Shown here piece by piece: positions 12,671 through 22,553 of a DNA stretch of 64,000 nucleotides. The stretch lies in NCBI RefSeq assembly GCF_004379255.2, contig NC_056038.1:25532061-25596060 (forward strand), given 5' to 3'. Within the stretch, counting starts at the first letter, position 1. Each line of letters opens with the position of its first letter. The DNA comes from Salvia splendens (taxonomy: Eukaryota; Streptophyta; Magnoliopsida; Lamiales; Lamiaceae). The notes under the pieces were generated by a model that worked only from the letters and a program-made list of their open reading frames with translations, ran no database searches and was not told the DNA's origin. The translations under genes were made by a program, and so were the position numbers.

Positions 12671-13361
12671 TGATGAATCGGCGAATTTTTGATGGTGATG
12701 AATGCAGGAAGATGCAGATCACGACACAGAGATTTTACGTGGTTCGATTTACTGAGGTAAATCTACGTCCACGGGAAGAAATGAGGGCAGAGTTGTATTG
12801 CTTGATCTGTTTTCTTACAGCTTACAATACAGACTTGCTATTTTGTATTTGATCTCTAGAAAGCGAGAGAGTCTAACAGAACCTAACCCTATCTATCTGA
12901 TCTAGGTTCTATTTATACCTTGAACCTAGATCGTGGCATGCAGCCATTTACTAGGTAGTGGATGTCGTGGAGATCGTGGCGATCTTGCATGGGTCCACTA
13001 TCCTGCATGAGTTAATGACTGCTTGACACCACTAAATAGATCGTGGGTGTAGTGGAGGTGGAAATCCTGCATGAGTCCACTGTCTCCTAGTTCGGTCGAA
13101 TACTGAGACCGAACTGCTGAATTATTGCCGAGCAGCTTTTGCCGATCTGAGAGTAGAGCTTGATGCCGACCTGAGAGCAGAGTTTGATTGGTTGGCTTTT
13201 ACCGAGCTGTAGGCTGGGGCCGAACTCTTTGGTTGTGCCGAACTGAACTCTTTAGTCATGCCGGACTGATACTCTTTAGTCATGCCGAACTGATACTCTT
13301 TCTTGGGCTTTAGGCTGATGGGCTTTACTGCTGTTGGGCTTGTTTAGTACGTACTCCATCA
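12671..13361 (-). repeat. 3' LTR of the Tat element
   Basis: 691 bp, TGATGAATCGG...GTACTCCATCA. Differs from the 5' LTR at two positions seen by eye (around 12879-12886: AACAGAACC here, AACCGAACT there). Carries the tract CTATTTATACC on the plus strand. Confidence 0.95.
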
Positions 13362-13375
13362 CTACCCCCCCCCGG
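13362..13375 (-). other. Polypurine tract of the Tat element
   Basis: On the minus strand CCGGGGGGGGGTAG abuts the 3' LTR start (TGATGG). This is the position and composition of the plus-strand primer of reverse transcription. Confidence 0.75.
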
Positions 13376-13460
13376 AAAGCGAAGTGAATCACTTCGGCAT
13401 TCTGGATAAAGGTACGGGGTAAGTTGATGTTTGTCCTCGGTCTTATGAAGTGAACTCTTC

Positions 13461-13599
13461 TTTGACCGGACTCGTCTTTGGTCTGATGAAATAAACATCT
13501 TTGACCGGACTCGTCTTTGGGCTGATGAAATAAACATCTTTGACCGGACTCGTCTTTGGGCTGATGAAATAAACATCTTTGACCGGACTCGTCTTTGGT
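13461..13599. repeat. 39-bp tandem repeat, three full units plus a partial
   Basis: Units begin TTTGACCGGACTCGTCTTTG at 13461, 13500, 13539 and 13578, exact 39-bp spacing. A looser set of repeats with GGCGAGTTTTATCGC and ATCGGACTTTCC follows to about 13760. They lie in the 3' untranslated region of the Tat element, a common place for tandem repeats in this lineage. Because 39 is a multiple of 3, the minus strand shows a 13-residue repeat, which I take to be fortuitous. Confidence 0.8.
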
Positions 13600-14122
13600 C
13601 CTAATTTGGCGAGTTTTATCGCTCGGATCGGACTTTCCGTTGTCCTAATTTGGGGATCGGACTTTCCCTTGTCCTAATTCGGCGAGTTTTATCGCGTGGA
13701 TCGGACTTTCCCTTGTCCTAATTCAGGCAAGTTTTATCGCGAGAATCGGACTTTTGTTGCAGTTCGTTTCAGACGAAGTGCTTGATTTTTAAGCCGAATT
13801 GTGGTCTTGTATCCTCTTTAGAAGCTTGGACTCACAATCGTTGGCTTGTTGCAGCTCGTTTCAGACGAACTGCTTGTTTAAGCTGAATTGTGGTCTTGTA
13901 TCTTCTGCAGAAGCTTTGACTCACAATCGTTGGCTTGTATATGTTCTAAGAAGGGGATCAGCCTTCGAAGAACAAGATACCTCAGTAACATTTGTAAGAG
14001 ACGACACGCACAGAGACAGACAAAACACACAGACAAAACGCACAGAGACAAATAAAGACCAAGTAAACCAAACAAAGCACATTGACTGAACAGGACGCAA
14101 GACTGACTGACCGGACTGTCTC

Positions 14123-17100
14123 TTACAAATGGAACTTTTTGAGGTTGGAAATGTGCCATGTTCGGGGTACCTGTTCTCCTGACATGTGGGCCAATTTGTA
14201 AGACCCTTTGCCGAGAACTTCTGACACCCGATACGGACCTTCCCATGTGGGTTCGAGCTTGCCCAGCTTTTCTGCTCGGCTTACTTCGTTGTTTCTCAAG
14301 ACGAGATCTCCCACTTGAAATTGCAGCTTCTTCACCCTTTGGTTGTAATACCGGGCTACTTGCTCCTTGTACTTGGCTGCTTTTATGCATGCCAATTCTC
14401 TTCTTTCTTCGGCAAGATCTAGCTCGGCTCTCAGTCCGTCGTCATTCATTTCTGAGGAGAAATTTAGAGTTCGAAGACTGGGTACGCCGATCTCCACCGG
14501 AATTACGGCTTCAGTGCCGTACACCAGACTGTACGGAGTTTCACCGTTGGAGGTTGTGGGTGTAGTTCGGTAGGACCATAGGACTTGAGGGAGATTTTCT
14601 ACCCATTGTCCTTTGGCTTGTTCTAACCGAGCTTTTAACCCTTTCACCAGGATACGATTTGTTACCTCCGTTTGTCCGTTTGCTTGTGGATGAGAGACCG
14701 AAGTGAACCGCTGTTGAATATTCAGCTCTTGGCACCAATTCTTGAACGTCTTGTCGGTGAACTGAGTCCCGTTATCCGAGATGAGGATGTGGGGTATGCC
14801 AAATCGGCACACTATGTTCTTCCAGACGAAGTCCAATGCCTTTGAGCTCGTTATCGCAGCTAATGGTTCAGCTTCCACCCACTTCGTGAAGTAGTCCACG
14901 GCAACGATAAGGAATTTCATTTGCCGAGGAGCTTGAGGAAGTGGTCCCACTATGTCTATGCCCCATTGCATGAAAGGCCAAGGGCTCTGCATAGTGGATA
15001 GATCGGTCTGCGGCATCTTTGGGATATTTGCATGGATTTGGCACTTCGGGCAGGTCTTGACGAGCTGCACTGCTTCTTGTACCAAGGTTGGCCAATAATA
15101 TCCCCATCTTAGAACTTTTTTTGCTAAAGCTCTAGCTCCGATGTGGCTGCCGCACGATCCTTCATGAACTTCTCTGAGGATGTAGTCCGTCTCTTCTGGT
15201 CCTACGCACCGCAATAACGGCTGGAGGTAAGACTTTCTAAAGAGGACTCCTTCATGAAGTTCGTACCGAAGTGCTCGGCACGTGATCTTCCGAGCTTCTC
15301 TCTTATCCTCGGGCAATTGTCCTTGATCCAGATACTGCAAGATTGGCGTCATCCAGTTCGGCGAGCTGGATACTGAACGTACCTCGGCTTCATCAATGCT
15401 TCGATGCATTAATTCTTCCGCCTTTGAGCTCGGATCTGAGGCCAACTTACTTAAGGTATCTGCTCGGCTATTTTCCGCTCTGGGAATGCGGATTATCCGA
15501 AAATAGGAGAAACTTCGGCTGATGCTTTGCGCTTTGTCCAAATACTTCTTCATTCTCTCGTCACGAGCTTCACTTGTACCCAACATGTGATTCACTATGA
15601 CTTGTGAATCACAATGGATTTTGAGAGATTTGATGAGCAGACTTTGCGCTAACTGGAGTCCGGCCAGGAGGGCTTCATACTCGGCTTCATTATTAGTAGT
15701 GGGGAATAGGAACCGAAGTGAGTAGGTTACCTCGTGTCCGTCGGGAGCGACAAGTAAAATACCAGCTCCACTTCCCATCTTGTTTGAAGCTCCATCTACG
15801 AATCCGCTCCAGCAGTCCGGCGGCTCTACTTCGGATTCCAAGGGCTGTGCTAGTTCGGCATTGGCAGAATTCTTCTGTTCGGCAATAACAGGAATTGCTT
15901 GATCGAACTTGGCCTCTGCAAGAAAATCTGCCAAGGCTTGTCCCTTGATGGCTTTCCGAGGTAGGTACTCGATTGAGTGTTCTCCCAGCTCTATGGCCCA
16001 TTTGGCGATTCTGCCTGATGCTTCTGGCTTGGTCAAAACTTGCCGAAGAGGCAGATCGGTTAAGACGCATACCTTGTGAGCATAGAAGTATGGCCGCAGT
16101 CTCCTTGCTGCATTTACTAACGCCAGAGCAATTTTTTCCAGAGGTTGATACCTTGTTTCTGGACCTCGTAATGCTCGGCTTGTAAAGTAGATGGGAAACT
16201 GCTTTAGGCCTTCTTCTCGTACAAGCACCGCGCTGATGGTTTGATCCGATGCCGCTAAGTATAAGAATATTACTTCGGCTTCGTTTGGAGCAGAGAGAAT
16301 AGGAAGCTCGGCTAGATAACTTTTGAGCTCGTCAAAGGCCTTTTTCTGCTCGGCTCCCCACTCGAACTTTGGTGCCTTTTTCAACACCTTGAAGAACGGC
16401 AGTTGCTTTTCGGCTGCTTGGGAAAGGAATCGATTCAGTGCGGCTAGACATCCGGTTAGCCTTTGCACGTCATGTATGGACTTCGGCATTGCCATGTTCT
16501 GAATGACTTGGACTTTTGAGGGGTTTGCCTTGAGTCCGTCCTTTGAAACCAAACAACCCAGAAACTTTCCTGAATCTACCAAAAAGGTACATTTTTGGGG
16601 GTTGAGTTTGAGGTTGGCTTTTCGGAGCACGTTGAGAGTGGATTTGAGGTTGTCTTCGTACTCCGAAGTGCTTTTGCTTTTGACAACTATGTCGTCGACA
16701 TACACTTCAACCTGTTTTCCGATTAGGTGCCGAAAAAGCTTGTCTACCATCCTTTGATAAGTGGCTCCGGCATTCTTTAAACCGAATGGCATCTTTTTAT
16801 AAGCGAAAACGCCGAAATCGGTAATGAAAGCTGTTTTCGGAGCGTCACTCTCATCCATCAACACTTGGTGATATCCTTTGTATAAATCAAGAAAACAGAA
16901 AATTTCGAAGCCGATCAAAGCTTCTACTTTTTTATCTATATTCGGAAGGGGATAGCAATCTTTAGGACAGTGCTTGTTTAGATCGGTAAAATCTATGCAC
17001 ATCCGCCATCCTCCTCCTTTTTTCTTGATCATCACAGGATTGGCCACCCAAGAAGGATATTTCACCTCGAATAGTACATCCGCTTTTAGTAATTGGCGGA

Positions 17101-17332
17101 CTTCGTCATGGATGACTTGGCTTCTTTCTGCCGCAAAGAGTCTTTGCTTCTGTTTTACTGGCCGGATTGAAGGATCAATATTTAACCGATGAGTGATTAC
17201 CTCGGGGGGCACTCCGGTCATGTCCAACGGAGACCATGCAAAGACATCTTTGTACTCCTTGAGGAGCTGAATGGTCTTTTCCCGGAGTAGAGGCGTTCCT
17301 GCGAAGCCGATCTTGACCGCTCTGGTATGCAT
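14123..17332 (-). CDS. pol: Tat-lineage pol: RT, RNase H, archaeal-type RNase H, integrase
   Basis: Uninterrupted 1069-codon frame. It opens within the sequence just ahead of RT (DVFAWSPLDM). RT spans about 80-260 with the YVDD active site at 211-214. The first RNase H covers about 340-470 (LAASDQ, LEK, LTDLP). A second, archaeal-type RNase H runs about 507-630, with FVDGAS, NNEAEYEAL and CDSQ acidic residues and NSRADTLSKLA. Integrase has an HHCC finger (H723, H730, C761, C764) and a DDE core (D813 in AVDYFTKW, D853 in ISDNGTQF, E889 in NGQTEV). The C-terminal part is chromodomain-free. All catalytic residues are present. No gag or protease lies upstream and the frame has a stop before the first ATG, so the element could move only with Gag and protease supplied by a relative. 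Confidence 0.95.
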   Translation of the reverse strand: MHTRAVKIGFAGTPLLREKTIQLLKEYKDVFAWSPLDMTGVPPEVITHRLNIDPSIRPVKQKQRLFAAERSQVIHDEVRQLLKADVLFEVKYPSWVANPVMIKKKGGGWRMCIDFTDLNKHCPKDCYPLPNIDKKVEALIGFEIFCFLDLYKGYHQVLMDESDAPKTAFITDFGVFAYKKMPFGLKNAGATYQRMVDKLFRHLIGKQVEVYVDDIVVKSKSTSEYEDNLKSTLNVLRKANLKLNPQKCTFLVDSGKFLGCLVSKDGLKANPSKVQVIQNMAMPKSIHDVQRLTGCLAALNRFLSQAAEKQLPFFKVLKKAPKFEWGAEQKKAFDELKSYLAELPILSAPNEAEVIFLYLAASDQTISAVLVREEGLKQFPIYFTSRALRGPETRYQPLEKIALALVNAARRLRPYFYAHKVCVLTDLPLRQVLTKPEASGRIAKWAIELGEHSIEYLPRKAIKGQALADFLAEAKFDQAIPVIAEQKNSANAELAQPLESEVEPPDCWSGFVDGASNKMGSGAGILLVAPDGHEVTYSLRFLFPTTNNEAEYEALLAGLQLAQSLLIKSLKIHCDSQVIVNHMLGTSEARDERMKKYLDKAQSISRSFSYFRIIRIPRAENSRADTLSKLASDPSSKAEELMHRSIDEAEVRSVSSSPNWMTPILQYLDQGQLPEDKREARKITCRALRYELHEGVLFRKSYLQPLLRCVGPEETDYILREVHEGSCGSHIGARALAKKVLRWGYYWPTLVQEAVQLVKTCPKCQIHANIPKMPQTDLSTMQSPWPFMQWGIDIVGPLPQAPRQMKFLIVAVDYFTKWVEAEPLAAITSSKALDFVWKNIVCRFGIPHILISDNGTQFTDKTFKNWCQELNIQQRFTSVSHPQANGQTEVTNRILVKGLKARLEQAKGQWVENLPQVLWSYRTTPTTSNGETPYSLVYGTEAVIPVEIGVPSLRTLNFSSEMNDDGLRAELDLAEERRELACIKAAKYKEQVARYYNQRVKKLQFQVGDLVLRNNEVSRAEKLGKLEPTWEGPYRVSEVLGKGSYKLAHMSGEQVPRTWHISNLKKFHL

Positions 17333-17387
17333 TTTTTTGGTAGAAGAGGATCAAAAACTCGCTTTATCACAAATTTGGTTCTCTGTT

Positions 17388-17405
17388 TCCCACAGACGGC
17401 GCCAG
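17388..17405 (-). other. Primer-binding site of the Tat element
   Basis: Directly inside the 5' LTR the minus strand reads TGGCGCCGTCTGTGGGAA, the TGGCGCC-type primer-binding site used by many plant Ty3/gypsy elements. The tRNA was not determined. Confidence 0.8.
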
Positions 17406-18096
17406 TGATGAATCGGCGAATTTTTGATGGTGATGAATGCAGGAAGATGCAGATCACGACACAGAGATTTTACGTGGTTCGATTTACTGAGGTAAATCTA
17501 CGTCCACGGGAAGAAATGAGGGCAGAGTTGTATTGCTTGATCTGTTTTCTTACAGCTTACAATACAGACTTGCTATTTTGTATTTGATCTCTAGAAAGCG
17601 AGAGAGTCTAACCGAACTTAACCCTATCTATCTGATCTAGGTTCTATTTATACCTTGAACCTAGATCGTGGCATGCAGCCATTTACTAGGTAGTGGATGT
17701 CGTGGAGATCGTGGCGATCTTGCATGGGTCCACTATCCTGCATGAGTTAATGACTGCTTGACACCACTAAATAGATCGTGGGTGTAGTGGAGGTGGAAAT
17801 CCTGCATGAGTCCACTGTCTCCTAGTTCGGTCGAATACTGAGACCGAACTGCTGAATTATTGCCGAGCAGCTTTTGCCGATCTGAGAGTAGAGCTTGATG
17901 CCGACCTGAGAGCAGAGTTTGATTGGTTGGCTTTTACCGAGCTGTAGGCTGGGGCCGAACTCTTTGGTTGTGCCGAACTGAACTCTTTAGTCATGCCGGA
18001 CTGATACTCTTTAGTCATGCCGAACTGATACTCTTTCTTGGGCTTTAGGCTGATGGGCTTTACTGCTGTTGGGCTTGTTTAGTACGTACTCCATCA
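17406..18096 (-). repeat. 5' LTR of the Tat element
   Basis: 691 bp, same ends as the 3' LTR, followed on the right by AGGGG of the target duplication. Near identity with the other LTR dates the insertion as very recent. Confidence 0.95.
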
Positions 18097-19466
18097 AGGG
18101 GTACTGCAAAGAAGAAAATAAAATTGAATCAAGAAGAGAGCTAGAGAGGAAGAGCAGATAGGGATGGAAGAGGATAAAAACCAGAAGAAATCCTGGCTAA
18201 GGATGAAATCTTTTTCGGGATCGAAATCGAGAGGCATGGAGCTGCTTCGGAATCGAGAAGGTTCTGGAAGCGGCAGGGATTAAGCGAGACTTGATCGAGG
18301 TGCCTTTCACCATTCGATTTGTTGCTGCGTTCGGAGCTTTTCTACTCATCAACTCTCTCTTCGATCAGATTTCTGGTTACTGTTAAAAAGAGGGCGAAAT
18401 AAATTCAAATTCGCGCGCGTTCGCAGAAAGGATTAATACTCCTATATAAAAATACGCCACCGAAGATTATTTTAAATTAAAAATAATATGAATCGAACCA
18501 CAAATCCAATTTTTGAAGGAAAACATATCCAATTCAATCTGTAACAAAATTAATAACTGAAGCGCGCAGAAGCTGATAGACATATGTTCGTGTTCTATTG
18601 TTCTAGGTCGAGCCACTAAATCCAATGAATACACTAGATCACTTGGTCTAGGAACTCAAGAGAATATATAAGGCTCAGTCGTTGGACACACACTTCTCGC
18701 GTTCAAAGATCCCTCAACCCGTTATACTATAGACTAGTATAAAGAAGTAGGGGTCGATCCAACGAAGATGGATACGTAGGAGAGCATTGAAGGAACTTTG
18801 GTTTAGAAAACGGCTGCTGCCACGCAAATTTGGGTTGAGGTTTAACTACCACTAGACTTAGGCACGAAATTAACCTCTAGACCTAGGAAACTATAAACAT
18901 CATGCTGACATCGAACAACCTTATGGCACCAAAATAACTAACTAGCTTACTAGACCGAGCAAACGACTTCCTAATATCTCTAAACAGAAAGCAGGTAAAC
19001 AGTGGGGACCATATTCCAGAAACAGAACGTAGGAAATTAAAGCTGCAACTAACTAACAAAGCATTTAACTAAAAACGGCATGTATCTTAGGAGCTGAATC
19101 AAACTCGAACATGAAGAAAACAGAACACATATCTAGATTCAAACACAATATAGAAATTCGGACGTTGGAAACTTGCAAACAACCGGAAATAAAACAGATC
19201 TACAAATACTAGACAGAATGAAATGAAAGCACGAAAACTAGGCATAAATCTCGATCACTCTATTTCAGATCCAACGTCGGATGCTCAATCCACTCCGGAT
19301 CCAAGCAGTCTGAATCCAACAACAACCAAAATCAGCTCCATAGTTCCTAATTCAACAAGATCTACTCCGATCAACACCAGATTCCAACGATTTCACCCAA
19401 ACTCAGCAACCAATACGAAGTTCAAACATCCAACTCAGCAATCACAACAAACTCAGAATAATAAAC

Positions 19467-21972
19467 TGAAGGGGTTGGCAGCGGAAGAGTGCGTTATTTA
19501 CCGATCATATAAACTTGATCTATTTAGCAGATTATTTAGACAAATTCTATTCGCGTAATTATCACATGTATCATGCTCATAACTTGAATTAAAAACATGC
19601 TTTAGCACATAAAATCCCTAAAGCATGCTTACTACGGAATTAGCCAATTTACCTCGTAGATTCAATCAAGAATCGATGATGGCTTGCTCCGTCTCCACGT
19701 GAAGATCTTCAATACAAGACCTCGGATCTTCTGACTGGTGTCCCGGACTATACGCTGATATTTGTGTGGGCAAATCTCACCAACGTACTATGACTCGAAT
19801 AATGGAAGACAGAAACTGCTCACGGAGGGAGCACAAATTTCGAGCTCTCTCTTTCTAGAGGGGGACGAAAATTTTGTATATTGAAAAGTGTATTTTATGT
19901 CTCCTTTATTCTCCTATTTATATAAGTCACATATTGGGCCCAGTCAGGGATCTAAGGAAGAATTTGGAACAGGCCTCACCTAATTAGCTTTTTACTAATT
20001 AAATTGAACCCACAAATATAAGCTTATATTGGAATATTACGAGCAGCCACTACAGAAGTAATATTGCACTGCCTTCCAAATCCGAAATTACAAGTATTCC
20101 GGGTTTCCTTTAATTGCATATGATTTATTTCCCGCGCTTAAGATAGAAACATCAATTAATTAATTAATGTCTGCTATAGACTTAATTAATTAACATATTT
20201 TGAATTTCAAGAGTGGACTTAGCAAGAAACTCTTATTTATTATTCATAGAGTAATCAAACTCCAACTAGCTAGGTTCCGAATAATAAAACCTCGTTTCGA
20301 GCTCCTCTTGTGGATGTTATCAAACGAGACTCTCCCCACGCACGTTTCAACATAATAGCAATCCTAGCACCGCTAGATAATGATCACCACTACCCAATAT
20401 ACCTGGATCGTTGGGTTACGAAAAATCCACACCTTTGGTAAGTCAAAGTAGTGGATACTCAATGTCGTGTGCTCAATGCTAACGTACATTGATTAAGAAA
20501 TTAATTATCAAGACCTCGTCTTTCAGTAGATAGCATAAAGACTCGTCTTACTGTTAGATCCATTCAGTGCTATACCACACCAACGTCATCTTATTTCAAT
20601 AAGACTTAGAAATAATCGGACTGACATTGCAACCTTTCGCGATAGGTAGTCTAGCCCTATCTAGGTTGTGAAATTCTTATTTTTCTCTGTTTAGAACTGA
20701 CCGTGTTACCTTAAATTGGACGACGCCCACAACCGGTCTACTAAAACAAAGACTTAGACTTTGTTACGTTTGCTTATACATTTAAATATGCAATAAACAA
20801 CCATTAAATGTAAAACATAACAACATTATGACAAAAATAATCTATTGCATTTATTGGAAAATAACCATTAGAGTTTTACATAGGGGTGTCGAAATGGGTA
20901 GCGGGTATTGGGTACCCGCACACCCGACCCGTTACCCGCCGGGTATTGGGTACCCGCTGGGTTTCGGGTACCCGCTACCCGACATAAGCGGGACCGGGTT
21001 CGGGTACGGGTATTGAGTTTCAGGTTTTTGCAGGTATCGGGTATACCCGATACCCGAACGGGTATACCCGATACCCGCTTATATACCCGTTTAAATATAA
21101 ATATTGTAATAATTTTTTTAATTAATATCCGTTTAAGTCTTTTGTCCATTACCGTAATTTTAATTAATACACGTTTTAGGATTAACTCTGAAGTCTTTTT
21201 GTCCATTACCCTAAATTGTCTACTCTGGTAAATTAATTTTTTATCAAGCTAGTGCATGGTGAGTTGGTTGTCAGCAATTGATACTATTATGTTAATATAA
21301 GAATATATCATGGGAAACTATAATATGTGTTATGAACCTCCGTGTTCTGTATATATTGATTGATTGGGTAATATTATTAGTGAGAGGTTGTTGGTGCTAA
21401 CTTTGAATTTCAGTTTTGAATGAGGTAGGGTAAGTGTTTGGGCGAATTTGAATCTGAATGATTTTTATTATTATGTAATTGAAAATATCGTAAGAATCTT
21501 GTGTGACCATATTATAACCCTCTACAGAGAAATCATTAGGATAATATTATTGTCATATTTAATCTATAGTAAGGCTGGTGGAATTTTTGTTGTTTGTTGT
21601 GTGAATGAATATTATTCAGATATGTTGCGCCGAGAAGGATTGTAGCTTCCGGAGCCGGCCAAATAACTGGCTGAGTAAAATATACCTATTATTCAGATTG
21701 TGTGACCATATTCAGATATAAAGTCAACGTGATGAATATATTTTAAACGGGTCGGGTACGGGTACCCGCCTGTCGGGTACGGGTATCCCGTACCCGACAA
21801 GGTGGGTATCCGTCTCTGTGAGGGTCGGGTAACGGGACAAAGATTTTGGCTACAAACGGGTTCGAGTACCCGGTTCTCCGGGTACGGGTACCCGCGGGTA
21901 CCCGTTTCGACACCCCTAGTTTACAGTATGCAATCACTCGAAAGGTGATTTCTAGTATACAAAACCCTAACA
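19467..21972 (-). mobile_element. Ty1/copia solo LTR nested in the Athila 3' LTR
   Basis: Begins TGAAGGGGTTGGCAGCGGAAG and ends CCCTAACA on the plus strand, flanked by TAAAC at 19462-19466 and 21973-21977 (perfect 5-bp duplication). Its minus-strand start TGTTAGGGTTTTGTATACTA and the block CAGTGCTATACCACACCAACG resemble the copia LTRs at 48040 and 50573. Removing the nested hAT element (20881-21918) leaves about 1460 bp, the size of those LTRs. No internal domains, hence a solo LTR. Confidence 0.85.
20881..21918. mobile_element. Non-autonomous hAT element, copy 1
   Basis: 1038 bp with terminal inverted repeats TAGGGGTGTCGAAATGGGTA and its inverse (TACCCGTTTCGACACCCCTA at the right). Subterminal regions are packed with GGGTACCC/CGGGTA repeats. 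Flanks GTTTTACA and GTTTACAG are compatible with an 8-bp duplication that has lost one base. No transposase is encoded. A second copy lies at 62551. Confidence 0.85.
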
Positions 21973-22553
21973 TAAACATCCATATTCGAAATCGACATAA
22001 GCAGAGAAATTACAGAAAACAGAAATTTAATAACCAAAAGCAATTCAACCGCAAACAGGGCCGAACTTCGAACGGCGAAATTCGGCGAAATCCATGACAG
22101 GAAACTAAAAATGAAAGTGTTTAAATTGTATCTTCGCCCTCCTTGAGGACGGTGTTACCCAACTACTGTCTAGCAACTATAACCCAGAACTACCCTACGA
22201 TTCCCTCATGAATACCCAAGTGTGTAGTGAGCTATGAGCTACGATCTGTTAATGAGGTCTCCACCCAGCCTATCCTCCATATTGCATGCTTTCTCCCTTA
22301 TATAGGTGCGGACATAATCTTCTAGAAGTCTTCGTAGAAATCTCCATTCTACCCTTCAACATCTTGATTTCCTCCGTCTTGCAATTTTTCTTCACATTGC
22401 TCACTTATCCGTCAGTTCCTTGGACCATGCAAATGTCCTTCTCTTTTCCTGGATCTGGCGAAAACCTTCTACATACCTGGCTTAAAACATGTGTTAGACC
22501 CCACAAACGTGTGAATTTAACCCCTTAACCAATGCATGAAATTAGCCTTATCA

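Larger units (their letters stand above)
12671..18096 (-). mobile_element. Young Tat-lineage Ty3/gypsy retrotransposon lacking gag/protease
   Basis: Complete LTR element, 5426 bp, flanked by the perfect 5-bp duplication AGGGG (12666-12670 and 18097-18101). LTRs are 691 bp each, TG...CA, with only two differences seen by eye. Order on the minus strand: 5' LTR (17406-18096), primer-binding site, pol, repeat-rich 3' region, polypurine tract, 3' LTR (12671-13361). The presence of a second, archaeal-type RNase H between RT/RNase H and integrase identifies the Tat lineage. Gag and protease, normally 2-3 kb ahead of RT, are missing: only about 73 bp separate the LTR from the pol start. It interrupts exon 2 of the WEE1 copy. 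Confidence 0.93.
9022..18237 (-). pseudogene. WEE1: WEE1 kinase pseudogene, disrupted by two transposons
   Basis: Minus-strand exons match plant WEE1, the kinase that phosphorylates the inhibitory Tyr of CDKs. Exon 1 ends at 18182 with EKDFILSQDFF. Exon 2 (12634-12670 plus 18102-18103) reads CTPDYITP across the Tat insertion. An exon at 12490-12550 has VKTVRSKR. Exon 10570-10809 carries ALRCRVMPPPC; 10288-10357 GGDGLSRYRTDFHEIE; 10095-10204 the glycine loop GSGNF and AVK; 9973-10013 ALMKVQALAALG; about 9770-9900 CSWFENEHLYIQLELCDHS; 9237-9572 the catalytic loop HLDVKPDN and DFGCAT; 9022-9120 the C-terminus with RRPS. Defects: an LTR retrotransposon in exon 2, a frameshift near 10661-10670, TAA at 9888-9890, and a short deletion plus frameshift near 9320. 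The start of exon 1 is uncertain; the ATG at 18237-18235 is the first in frame. Another functional WEE1 is expected elsewhere in the genome. Confidence 0.88.
18558..22553 (-). repeat. 3' LTR of the Athila element, interrupted
   Basis: Starts TGAAGCGCGCAG and ends AGCCTTATCA on the plus strand. It matches the 5' LTR from 18558 to 19466 and from 21978 to 22553; the 2.5 kb between is an inserted copia LTR with a TAAAC duplication. Without the insert it is about 1485 bp. Confidence 0.9.

Noticed and set aside
13325..13576. Minus-strand frame with a 13-residue repeat (MFISSAQRRVRSK)
   Set aside because: It is the translation of the 39-bp tandem repeat and runs into the LTR; the period being a multiple of three is enough to explain the open frame.
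14158..14565. Plus-strand frames opposite the Tat pol
   Set aside because: Antisense shadows of an intact 1069-codon pol gene.
18164..18283. Plus-strand 39-codon frame (MEEDKNQKKSW...) and a following hydrophobic frame up to 18386
   Set aside because: The opposite strand reads the WEE1 N-terminal exon (EKDFILSQDFF) with a proper splice donor, which explains the sequence better.
20868..21206. Frames rich in GTRTR/PVPDTR-type repeats in the hAT elements
   Set aside because: Translations of subterminal GGGTACCC arrays, not proteins.
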